From assembly GCA_022841745.1 (NCBI GenBank), contig JALHQW010000044.1:1-64000 (forward strand): 64,000 bases of DNA, read 5' to 3'. Every line of letters begins with the position of its first letter. Position 1 is the first letter of the stretch. The position numbers and the translations under genes were made by a program. Positions 56,469-64,000 of this stretch are shown here, in pieces. The notes under the pieces are model-generated. The model worked only from the letters and a program-made list of their open reading frames with translations. It was not told the DNA's origin and ran no database searches. Source of the stretch: Saprospiraceae bacterium. GTDB lineage: Bacteria > Bacteroidota > Bacteroidia > Chitinophagales > Saprospiraceae.

Positions 56469-56903
56469 CTATTTCAGGACGGAAGTACCTTGCCGGGAGG
56501 CCATTATCAGGTTTTGAAGTTGCTGTTTGGTGGTCGAACTGGACAGCACCTCCGCCAGCCGTTTTTCGAACTGCTTGGCATTGGTGATTTCGATTTTCCG
56601 GGGGCCGTCTTCCTCAATGATGGACAAGGTAGCCGGGAAAAAAGCGTCGGCTTTGTGGACGTACCTGAGCAGCTCCTTGCGCCGGTTTCGCAGCTTTGGT
56701 GCCACGATATTGAACACATGGTAACTATTGGGCTGCTTACTGCCGTTTGGCGTCACGGTGGTCGTCACGAGTTCGCCCCGCAGTATATTATGGGTCTTTT
56801 CGTCCAACAAGTTGGCCTGCTCCCGCAAGAGGTCAACCGGAGAAGGTTCTATCTCCTTGAAATTGAGTTCGCCCCAAAGGTCTTTGCTGGTCAATTGCGA
56901 CAT
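56469..56903 (-). CDS. Hypothetical cytoplasmic protein in operon with EEP phosphatase-like gene
   Basis: 144 residues, charged, no signal peptide (LLREQANLLDEKTHNILRGE; NAKQFEKRLAEVLSSSTTKQ). Starts 4 nt after the upstream gene ends, so the two are co-transcribed. No family recognised. Confidence 0.6.
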   Translation of the reverse strand: MSQLTSKDLWGELNFKEIEPSPVDLLREQANLLDEKTHNILRGELVTTTVTPNGSKQPNSYHVFNIVAPKLRNRRKELLRYVHKADAFFPATLSIIEEDGPRKIEITNAKQFEKRLAEVLSSSTTKQQLQNLIMASRQGTSVLK

Positions 56904-56907
56904 CTCA

Positions 56908-57702
56908 TCAGTATTTTAGTGAAAACTTCAACGGCAAATGGTCTGAAAAACGTTCGGCAACCCGTCCGTTCTTGTTCAAGAAACTGCTTTCGCCGTCAAA
57001 TGTTATGATTTCAAGGTCATTTGGGTCAAAATTCTTGATTAATTCTGGTCTAATCAAGACCTGATCGTATAAATGCCAATGATAATTGCTGTTCATGTAG
57101 AAAGTTCCCGGTACTTTGTCGTTCAAGTCGCCCAGAAATCCCCACATCGGGTTATAAAAATAGGCATAAGTCCTGAACTGAACCGTCCTTGTTTTCTTTC
57201 GAGCAATCTTTCTCGTCATGACCGCATTAAAGCCAGCATGCGAAACCATTCCATTGTCGAAAGGATGCATGTTGAAATCGCCCACCACTACCGTCCGGCT
57301 GATGCCATATTCCTTTTCCACCTGTGCCAAACTGAGGTTTATGAAAATGGCCTCCTCGCCTTGTTGGATGTCCGTGAAGTTGACCTTACTTGGCAAGTGC
57401 AAGGCCACCAAAAGGAACTCCTCCGTATCCTCCACTCTGAACAGCCAAACGGAATACCGAGGCTCATCCGCCACCAATTGGATTTGGCTCGGTGGCAGCC
57501 TCGTGAACAGTTGCACCTTCGATTTTTGCTCTGACAATGAAGTGTATCCACCAAGTACCTGCCCCACCGAAAATTGGTTCAGCGGAAGCCGATTTTCAGC
57601 AATTATTAACACATCCAACTGGTGAAGCACGGCCAAGTTTTCCAACTGCGGCCGGAGGTCTTTCTTTACGATGTTCCAGAAAAGGAAGTTCAGTTTTGGC
57701 AT
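56908..57702 (-). CDS. Endonuclease/exonuclease/phosphatase (EEP) family protein
   Basis: 264 residues with the EEP metal-enzyme signature in order: Asn10 (LFWN), Glu36 (IIAENR), His102 (ALHLPSK), Asp142 and Asn144 (VVGDFNMHP), YDQVLI, and Asp254-His255 (SDHLPL). The family hydrolyses phosphodiesters or phosphoesters (DNase I, ExoIII, sphingomyelinase-like). No signal peptide, so it acts in the cytoplasm. First gene of a two-gene operon. Substrate unknown. Confidence 0.85.
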   Translation of the reverse strand: MPKLNFLFWNIVKKDLRPQLENLAVLHQLDVLIIAENRLPLNQFSVGQVLGGYTSLSEQKSKVQLFTRLPPSQIQLVADEPRYSVWLFRVEDTEEFLLVALHLPSKVNFTDIQQGEEAIFINLSLAQVEKEYGISRTVVVGDFNMHPFDNGMVSHAGFNAVMTRKIARKKTRTVQFRTYAYFYNPMWGFLGDLNDKVPGTFYMNSNYHWHLYDQVLIRPELIKNFDPNDLEIITFDGESSFLNKNGRVAERFSDHLPLKFSLKY

Positions 57703-57754
57703 GGTAGCATTTCAAAAACGGGGTCAAAGCTAAACATTCCAATGCCTATAAAAT

Positions 57755-57784
57755 AACGGCGGCTGCCCATGAGCAGCCGCCGTT
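57755..57784 (-). terminator. Terminator of the large T9SS gene
   Basis: AACGGCGGCTGC/GCAGCCGCCGTT, a perfect 12-bp stem with a 6-nt loop. On the minus strand it is followed by ATTTTAT. It lies between the leftward gene ending at 57826 and the next start at 57702. Confidence 0.8.
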
Positions 57785-57825
57785 GCGTTTTATCAAAACA
57801 AAGTTGTCGTAATTTAATAGGTCAA

Positions 57826-60800
57826 TCAATTCTTGCTGATGACCAATTTCTGTTCGAAGCGGGTATCGCCAGCATTCACTTGCACGAAGTAGATACCACT
57901 GCCAAGGCCGCTGATGTCTAGCTGCTCGTTGACATAGCCAACTGCACCCAGTTTCCTGACTATGACTTTTTGGCCTAAGGCATTGATGATTTCAAGCGAA
58001 ACCTCCGCATTCTCGGCTATGTCCATCAGCTTGATATTGACATCGTTGCTGGCAGGATTTGGCACGATTTCGATGTTTGGCTTCTCGCCCACACCCGTAC
58101 CGTTCGCAAAGTCGAGGTTGTACTCGTTGAACAACTTGTCAATTTCCGAGAAATCAGGCGATGCATCGTCGCAAGCATCAGCTGCCTGGTTGAAATAGCT
58201 GTTGAGTTCCAGCAGTGACTGGTTGAGGGCAGTACCATAGATAACCTTCTGGCCTATGGTCAAAGTATTGCCAGCATTTAGGTAGATGTTCACCAAATCC
58301 TGCAAACCACCAATGGTATATGCGCCAGTCAATTCATTGCCAGCGGCATCGAAGAAGTGCACACGGCAGTTGCCTGTTGCATCGCAATAAACGATACAGG
58401 GGTGCAGGTCAATACAGCCAAGGTGCTGGTTGCGGATGTTCGTCCGGTTCAGGCCATTGTACTGCATATTGTAGCGGATGTTCAGTTCCAATGCCAATGC
58501 ATTGGCTGCCAAGGCGTTCTTCAGGCCGCCGATGCCCATCGGGTTACAGCCCGTGCAGTTCACCTGCTGGCAATTGGCCAGTATGGCTGGTCCGCCCGTG
58601 CCGGGCAACAGGTTCATCATGCACTGCGCATCGTTCACGGTGATGGAACGGTTGGCACCGCCAACTGCCACTGGCCCGCTGCCGAGCAACGTCGTGATGA
58701 CGGAAAGGTCGGTAGTGGCAGCTGAAACCGTGTTGCCAGGAGCACCGCCCTCGATGCCCCATTCGGCCATAGAGAAGGTCTCCAACGGCTGGCAGGCACC
58801 TGAGTAGGTCACTTCGCAAAGCGACGGGTGGGCATTGCCACAGCGGTCGGTGATACGGAAGAAGAAGGTACGGCCAAACGTGAAATCGCCATCGCCATCC
58901 GGGTCGGAGCATTCCCACAGGCCGGAATCGTCAACAAGCGTAACGAAAACTTGGCTGCCGTAGCAAACATCGTAGTAGTTGCCAGCAGCAAGCAGTTCTT
59001 GGATCTTGCTGTTGAAATTGTAGTCGTCAGGGCAAGGAACGTCATCAATGCACGCCAGGTTGGTCACGTCCACCGATACGGGGCTGTTGCCACTTGGGCA
59101 AGTACCGACCGGTGCCTGGTTGTCCTCAATGATGTAGGTGAAGCTCCAGGGGCGGGTACGGCCACCGCAATCACGGTAAACATAGCTATAGGTGCGGGTA
59201 CCAGTACAGCCATTGGCTGAAATGTTCTGCGTTATGGTCGGGCCGGTCACCTGTATCACCTGGCCGCAGAAATCGAATAGGACTTGCGGGAAAGGTGCCA
59301 CGGCATAAGCCAAGCAGCTGACCACGTTCACCTCATTGGCAGGCGCAAAGAAGTCGCCAGAGTAAAGGAAGTTGTAGCGCTTGCTCCAGGTATGGGTATT
59401 GCCCTCGCAGTCGGTATAGGTCCATGCATAGGTACGGCTGCCGTCACAACCAAAAGCATTTGGGAGCGTGGTAATGGCCGGGCCAACTGGGTTCAGCAGG
59501 TTGCCACAGTTGTCGAACACGACAGGCGGCGTGGGTAGGATGGCGTTCACGGGGCATTCAACCGAAACCACCTGGCTGGCAGGAACGGTGAAATCGAGGT
59601 ACTCGATGTGATAATTGAACTGCCAAACGGCCATGTTGCCCTCGCAATCCGTGTAGGTGAAATAATACACCCGGTCGCCCTCGCAGGCATTTTTGGGCGT
59701 GGAAGTAATGACTGGCGTCAACACCTCGCCACAGTTGCTCGTGACCGCGGGTGGCGTAGGCACCAAATCCGTGTCATCGGGGCAATCCACGATAGCGTTG
59801 CCAAACGGTACTGGAATGGTGAACGGCTCCCGCTCCACGGTTGTGACATGGCTCCAAGTCCTTGACAAGCCCGCACAATCCGTGTAAGTCCAGGTGAAAG
59901 TCCTAGTACCCTCACAAGTGATGGGGTTGGGTGCATTCACGATAACCGGACCTGTAGGCGTTAAGGCCTTGCCACAACCATCCACCACGGCTGGCGGCAT
60001 AGGCTGCACGATCAGCGCAGGGCAAGCCACTGTACTGGCGCCATTAGCCGGGACATTGAAGATCGGATAGGCCGGAACCGTAAAAGTGGAAGTACAGGTA
60101 ACAGGCGCTGTCTGACAAGCTGCGCCAGCATAGGTGAAAGTCACCGTGATGATCCTGCTGTTTGGATTGCAAATCAGCGGTGCGGCAGGTGCGTTATTGG
60201 TCACGGTTCCACCCGTACATCCGCCCGAAACAGTGGCCGAAGCCAACCAGTTGGCATAGGCCGTGTTCATTTGGGCTTGCGTTAGGCAAGCACTCGCCGT
60301 CGTGGGCGTTGGACAGATCAGCACAGGAGCCGCTGAGGAGGCCACCGTGAAAGTCGCCTGGCAGGACGCTGACCCACAGTCCGTGGTATAGTTGAAGGTG
60401 ACGGTCGTGGTACCTCCGCAAGCAGGCGGTGCTCCCGTGTTGTTGTTCGTCAGCGCACCGTTGCAGCCGCCTGTGCCACTTGCAGTTGCCAACCATGCTG
60501 CAAATTGAGCATTGACAGCAGCTTGAGTCTGGCACGCCGCTGCCGTTGTACTTGTCGGGCAGGTCAGCATAAACGCCGGTGGTGCGGCCACCGTAAAGTC
60601 CGCCATGCAGGTGGTTATAAAAGGTGCGCAAGTGCTGGTATAGGTGAAGGTCACCGTTCTTGTACCGCCACAAGCAGGCGGTGCGCCCGTATTGTTGTTC
60701 GTCAAAATACCGTTGCAACCGCCTGTGCCACTTGCAGTTGCCAGCCAAGCTGCAAATTGCGCATTCACGGCAGCTTGTGTCTGGCAGCTTACTACCGTGG

Positions 60801-61881
60801 TATTGATCGGGCAGGTGAGCACCACAGGAGGAGAAGCGGGTCCGCCTGAGGAACATGAGTTCACCGCAGGGCCGGTACCGGGTAGGGAGCAATGGATGTT
60901 TCCAAAAGTGCCTACTTGACCAGTGAAATCAACAGGGTTTCCATCGGCCCGGAACCTCACGCCATTAAAAGTGCTGGTCACATTGGTTCCAACCAGGGCA
61001 AGCCTGGTGTACCTGAAAACCAAGTCACCACCCGTCAGTATCAAGCTGTCCCCATTCGTCGAATTGGAATAAAGGACGTCCACATCTACCATAAAATAAT
61101 CGTCGGTAGCGTTGCTGGGCGTGCCGTTGTCGTTGCAGGCACTGATATTGTTGAAAGTGAAGCCGATAACCTCACAGGGCGGTGGAGCCGTAATATTGGT
61201 CAAGCTATAATCATCCACACCGAGACCGTCGTCTGCACCTGTTGCATCAAAATCAAACCAACGGAAACAAAAAGTTGCTCCAGGAGCGATGCTCAATCCA
61301 GCAATATTTGATGAAATAACCGCTGTGCTCCATGGCCCGCCTGCTGGATTTGTACCCACTGAGGCTTGAGTTGGGGCGAGGTATTCAAGCGCAGGAACTG
61401 TTGTCCATGTACCTGCGCCATTGATGCCCGTAGTATTTTGGTTGTACTGAAAATCCAACTTGTCGTTACGGCCAAGTGTGCCAAATCGCCATTGCTCGCC
61501 GGTATAGGTAACTGTTAAGGATGTGATGGTAGCACCTGTATTATTGGTATAGCAAACACCAAAATTTGGCACCAAACTACCACTCCGCAAGCCGCCCAAT
61601 GCCCTTTCAGTACTGGGTGCTACAAGACCAAAACTGTAAGTGTCGCCTGCATTGCTGCTGCCAGTCCCAGCGGTGTAAAGGCCATTGGCATTCGTTCCGC
61701 CTTCAATAAATGACCAACCTGTAGGCACGGTTGACGAAGTGCCCGTGTTGGCCAAGCTACTAAAATCTTGAGCATCGGTAAATGCTGCATTTGGGATGGA
61801 AATCTGGGCCATTGTACCAGTGCCTAAAAACAGCACGGTCAGAAAGCCCAGGACTTGTCGAAATGTAAATCTGAATTGCAT
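57826..61881 (-). CDS. Large secreted repeat protein with T9SS sorting domain
   Basis: 1351 residues. Signal peptide FRQVLGFLTVLFLGTGTMAQ. An N-terminal ~250-residue beta domain precedes several Cys-rich repeats (CPTSTTAAACQTQAAVNAQF, AAWLATASGTGGCNG) of ~75 residues. HYR-like units with CP-x-x-x-x-PTPPAV, CG-x-x-LTP and YTDCEGN follow. The C-terminus EIVPNPASNDVNIKL to FEQKLVISKN is a T9SS sorting domain. Surface adhesion or matrix role is likely. Repeats at DNA level suggest internal recombination. Confidence 0.85.
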   Translation of the reverse strand: MQFRFTFRQVLGFLTVLFLGTGTMAQISIPNAAFTDAQDFSSLANTGTSSTVPTGWSFIEGGTNANGLYTAGTGSSNAGDTYSFGLVAPSTERALGGLRSGSLVPNFGVCYTNNTGATITSLTVTYTGEQWRFGTLGRNDKLDFQYNQNTTGINGAGTWTTVPALEYLAPTQASVGTNPAGGPWSTAVISSNIAGLSIAPGATFCFRWFDFDATGADDGLGVDDYSLTNITAPPPCEVIGFTFNNISACNDNGTPSNATDDYFMVDVDVLYSNSTNGDSLILTGGDLVFRYTRLALVGTNVTSTFNGVRFRADGNPVDFTGQVGTFGNIHCSLPGTGPAVNSCSSGGPASPPVVLTCPINTTVVSCQTQAAVNAQFAAWLATASGTGGCNGILTNNNTGAPPACGGTRTVTFTYTSTCAPFITTCMADFTVAAPPAFMLTCPTSTTAAACQTQAAVNAQFAAWLATASGTGGCNGALTNNNTGAPPACGGTTTVTFNYTTDCGSASCQATFTVASSAAPVLICPTPTTASACLTQAQMNTAYANWLASATVSGGCTGGTVTNNAPAAPLICNPNSRIITVTFTYAGAACQTAPVTCTSTFTVPAYPIFNVPANGASTVACPALIVQPMPPAVVDGCGKALTPTGPVIVNAPNPITCEGTRTFTWTYTDCAGLSRTWSHVTTVEREPFTIPVPFGNAIVDCPDDTDLVPTPPAVTSNCGEVLTPVITSTPKNACEGDRVYYFTYTDCEGNMAVWQFNYHIEYLDFTVPASQVVSVECPVNAILPTPPVVFDNCGNLLNPVGPAITTLPNAFGCDGSRTYAWTYTDCEGNTHTWSKRYNFLYSGDFFAPANEVNVVSCLAYAVAPFPQVLFDFCGQVIQVTGPTITQNISANGCTGTRTYSYVYRDCGGRTRPWSFTYIIEDNQAPVGTCPSGNSPVSVDVTNLACIDDVPCPDDYNFNSKIQELLAAGNYYDVCYGSQVFVTLVDDSGLWECSDPDGDGDFTFGRTFFFRITDRCGNAHPSLCEVTYSGACQPLETFSMAEWGIEGGAPGNTVSAATTDLSVITTLLGSGPVAVGGANRSITVNDAQCMMNLLPGTGGPAILANCQQVNCTGCNPMGIGGLKNALAANALALELNIRYNMQYNGLNRTNIRNQHLGCIDLHPCIVYCDATGNCRVHFFDAAGNELTGAYTIGGLQDLVNIYLNAGNTLTIGQKVIYGTALNQSLLELNSYFNQAADACDDASPDFSEIDKLFNEYNLDFANGTGVGEKPNIEIVPNPASNDVNIKLMDIAENAEVSLEIINALGQKVIVRKLGAVGYVNEQLDISGLGSGIYFVQVNAGDTRFEQKLVISKN

Positions 61882-62207
61882 GTTGTAAGATTTTTATGAA
61901 GGGAAACCGGATACATGGTTATTTGCCATGCTCCAAATAAACTTATCGAGTGAAAACTAGCAACAGGGATACGGGTGTCTAAACCAAGACTAATACGTGT
62001 GTTAAATCGGCAAGGGACATTGGCAAGCTCTGGAACCTTGCTCAATTCTGGTTCAAAGATTGGAAGAAATATCCAGATGACCAATCCATTTAGTGGAATT
62101 GTTCCGATTAGTATATTCAATGACTAAGCCTAAGAAATGCATGAAAAAGGCATGTAGGATTTAATTCCAACAAAGTCAATGCTTTGAGGCTTTTGGAAAA
62201 ACAAAAT
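61882..62207. other. Gene-free stretch upstream of the large T9SS gene
   Basis: No gene that I can support. It should hold the leftward promoter of the 1351-residue gene, but no TANNTTTG match was found on that strand. Confidence 0.5.
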
Positions 62208-62233
62208 CGGCTACCAATTTGCAATGGTAGCCG
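62208..62233 (-). terminator. Terminator at the end of the T9SS fragment
   Basis: CGGCTACCA/TGGTAGCCG, a 9-bp perfect stem with an 8-nt loop, followed on the minus strand by ATTTTGTTTTT. Confidence 0.8.
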
Positions 62234-62265
62234 CATGACTGGTTCTATGGTAATTTCACATAAAC

Positions 62266-62598
62266 TTAATCCTTGGAAATGACCAGCTTCTGCTCAAACC
62301 TTTCCCCGCCAGCCCTCACCACGACGAAGTACATGCCGCTATTGAAGCCGCTCAGGTCAATCCGCTCGTTCAGGTAGCTCGCCCTGCCAAAGTCCTTGGG
62401 GAGCAACAACTGCCCGAGCGAGTTGTGCAGTTCGAGCACGATTTCGGCTGCGTCGTCCAATTCCGACATCCTGACCGTCACTTCGCTGCTGGCTGGGTTG
62501 GGCACAAGGACAAGGCCGACATTGGCCTTTGGGTCTGGCTTGGCATTCAGGACGGCCTTTTCCTTGATGCCTTCGTATGCAAAGTGGTTATGGCTTCA
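62266..62598 (-). pseudogene. Detached T9SS C-terminal sorting domain
   Basis: An open frame without a convincing start reads FAYEGIKEKAVLNAKPDPKA, then VLVPNPASSEVTVRMSELDD and ends FEQKLVISKD, a complete T9SS sorting domain. An in-frame stop lies just upstream, and the frame overlaps the end of the next gene. It looks like the end of a secreted protein whose body was replaced. Its last residues (FEQKLVISK) match the neighbouring 1351-residue protein. Confidence 0.65.
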
Positions 62599-64000
62599 AT
62601 ACTTCAATCAGATTATTGAAATTGGCCTCCCATATCACATAATCGCCCAACCCAGTAAATCCATTTCCATCTATATCTGTGGGAACATAACCTTCTATGA
62701 GGTTGTTAAAATCGCTCTCCCAATCTATGTATTCCTCTAGTCCTACAAAGGAATTGGCGGGGTTTGCGCTAAAGTTTCCACTATAAAACACTGGTATTCC
62801 ACCTACCGCTCCGAGGTTGCTCCCATAAGCCTGGCTGGCGCTCCCAAAATGATAGGCAGCACTCGTCGTAAATGCTACAGGGTTTGCACTCCATGTTTCC
62901 AACAGGCTGCGACCTTTAACGACTACATAGTAGCTGCTTCCAGCGGATGCTGGTGGAAATAGTGCCGTTGCTGCGCCAGTTGTGCTCAGCACAGTTTGGG
63001 TTGAATAAAGCTGCGAATAAGGCGCCGTTGGTGCATGAAGTGCAACAGTGATAGAGTCACATTGAGTGGCAGTCGCATCAGGCACGCCACTATTCATCAT
63101 CACAGGCCGCATGGTAGTTCCCTGCATGTAACCTTCAACGAAGGTTTGGGTGAGCGCAAGTGAAGTTTCGCAATTTGTCAAAAACTCTAAGCCCCAGCCC
63201 TCGATGGAGCCACCATCTTGGTCAACAAAATCCTGCACCGTCAATGTCCAAGTTCCATTTGGCGATGTGCCGTTAAGGGTGGAAAACAGTCTTACCGGTT
63301 TGTAGGTACCATTGATGGCATACGGTGGAGGGGTTGCGGCAGTGGAGGTATTGCAGGTACTTTCAAATTGGGCAGCAGTGAGAATGGCCGCATCATCAAA
63401 TGTGACGAGTATATGGTTCTGGCTGCAGCCTTCAGCCGAAACTGGGACGCCGGGCCTATCAAATAGTGTGTAAACTGAATTATCAGGCGCCGTCAAGGTC
63501 GCATTTAAATCACCAATCCAAGAATGGTGCAACGTGAGGTTTTTCACCCTCATAAAAATGATATTGCCCACCACGCCACTTACGTTCAAGGTGGAGGTTA
63601 CGGTAGGCGTACCTGTCGCTGAAATGGTTATCGGCACGTTGGTGCTTACAGGGTTCGTCAAGCAGTCGGAATTGTAGGTTTTGAACCTAAAATTAGCTGC
63701 CCATGGGCCTGCTCCGCAAGTATTTGTGCCACGAACCCGCCAATAATAGGTGGTGTTCGGGTTGAGCGTAGCTGTTATTTGGTAGTTGGTGGTAGTAACG
63801 CCAGTGACATTCACCACAGTGGTGGCAAAACTGGGCACGGTGGAGACTTGAACATCATAAGCCGAAGCGTTCGCAGTTGTGTTCCAGGATAATTGGGGGC
63901 TAACCTGGTGCAAGGACAGGTTTGGGGGCGACACAAGGGTTATTGCATTGATGTTCACATTCTGGACATTGAAAACAACAGCATCGGTGATGGTCGTGGC
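62588..64000 (-). CDS. Secreted protein with fibronectin-like and P/Homo-B domains, partial
   Basis: 470 residues visible; the start lies beyond the window. Visible order: an Fn3-like domain (SPQLSWNTTANASAYDVQVS, YYWRVRGTNTCG); a proprotein-convertase P/Homo-B domain (ISATGTPTVTSTLNVSGVVG, HSWIGDLNATLTAPDNS, GTWTLTVQDFVDQDGGSIEG); then another beta domain; and a C-terminus with Asp/Asn/Gly-rich repeats (DIDGNGFTGLGDYVIWEANF). It stops without its own T9SS domain, though the detached domain at 62266 follows in another frame, so a frameshift joining them once is possible. Confidence 0.8.
   Translation of the reverse strand, partial: ATTITDAVVFNVQNVNINAITLVSPPNLSLHQVSPQLSWNTTANASAYDVQVSTVPSFATTVVNVTGVTTTNYQITATLNPNTTYYWRVRGTNTCGAGPWAANFRFKTYNSDCLTNPVSTNVPITISATGTPTVTSTLNVSGVVGNIIFMRVKNLTLHHSWIGDLNATLTAPDNSVYTLFDRPGVPVSAEGCSQNHILVTFDDAAILTAAQFESTCNTSTAATPPPYAINGTYKPVRLFSTLNGTSPNGTWTLTVQDFVDQDGGSIEGWGLEFLTNCETSLALTQTFVEGYMQGTTMRPVMMNSGVPDATATQCDSITVALHAPTAPYSQLYSTQTVLSTTGAATALFPPASAGSSYYVVVKGRSLLETWSANPVAFTTSAAYHFGSASQAYGSNLGAVGGIPVFYSGNFSANPANSFVGLEEYIDWESDFNNLIEGYVPTDIDGNGFTGLGDYVIWEANFNNLIEVLKP

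Overview
ORGANISM. The window looks like a Bacteroidota chromosome, probably Saprospiria-like. The flanking host genes carry type IX secretion (T9SS) C-terminal sorting domains, an Asp-box repeat, a DUF6089-like outer-membrane barrel and a P/Homo-B domain protein. Several promoters fit the Bacteroidota consensus (TTTG, about 19-21 nt, TANNTTTG), and Shine-Dalgarno sites are generally absent. LAYOUT. 1-1196 is host DNA (end of a secreted T9SS protein). 1197-25912 is integrated element A (24.7 kb). 25897-54104 is integrated element B (28.2 kb). The two are related, in the same orientation and in tandem, sharing the middle attachment site. 54091-54174 is the intact tRNA-Leu(GAG) gene whose 3' end is the attachment core. 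54175-64000 is host DNA. The 16-bp core TGTACCCGCGACTGGA occurs at 1197, 25897 and 54089. ELEMENT ORGANISATION. Both elements read left to right: leftward XRE-type repressor; rightward early gene; a ~430-nt structured non-coding block; a polytopic membrane/coiled-coil protein; an early replication module; an iteron-rich gap that looks like a replication origin; a TACATTTG promoter; and a long late operon. The late operon runs: two small regulator-like proteins, an LEA14-like membrane protein, a transglutaminase-like Cys-His-Asp protein, small basic proteins, a multi-pass membrane protein, two candidate capsid proteins, several structural proteins, a block of signal-peptide-bearing fibre/spike proteins, a holin-like protein, a GH108 lysozyme, a variable cassette gene, and finally a leftward tyrosine integrase. 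The replication modules are unrelated: A has a DUF3987-type P-loop protein; B has a CHC2-Toprim-helicase primase, a DNA cytosine methyltransferase and a mini PolX-like nucleotidyltransferase. The iteron words differ accordingly. The late genes are homologous but diverged, whereas the integrase-att segment (~1.29 kb) is practically identical, which points to recombination between the copies. INTERPRETATION. I recognise no terminase, portal, HK97-type capsid, tail tube or tape-measure gene. The many small membrane proteins, spikes and lysozyme suggest temperate, tailless, probably membrane-containing phages of a poorly described Bacteroidota lineage. The fibre/spike proteins have Sec-type signal peptides, which is unusual for virion components. 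The strongest non-gene signals are the structured block with compensatory base changes between A and B, a candidate programmed -1 frameshift site in B, a second conserved motif-plus-hairpin, and paired iteron arrays of 11-bp period. Functions of most late genes are inferred from order and sequence character, not from confirmed homology.
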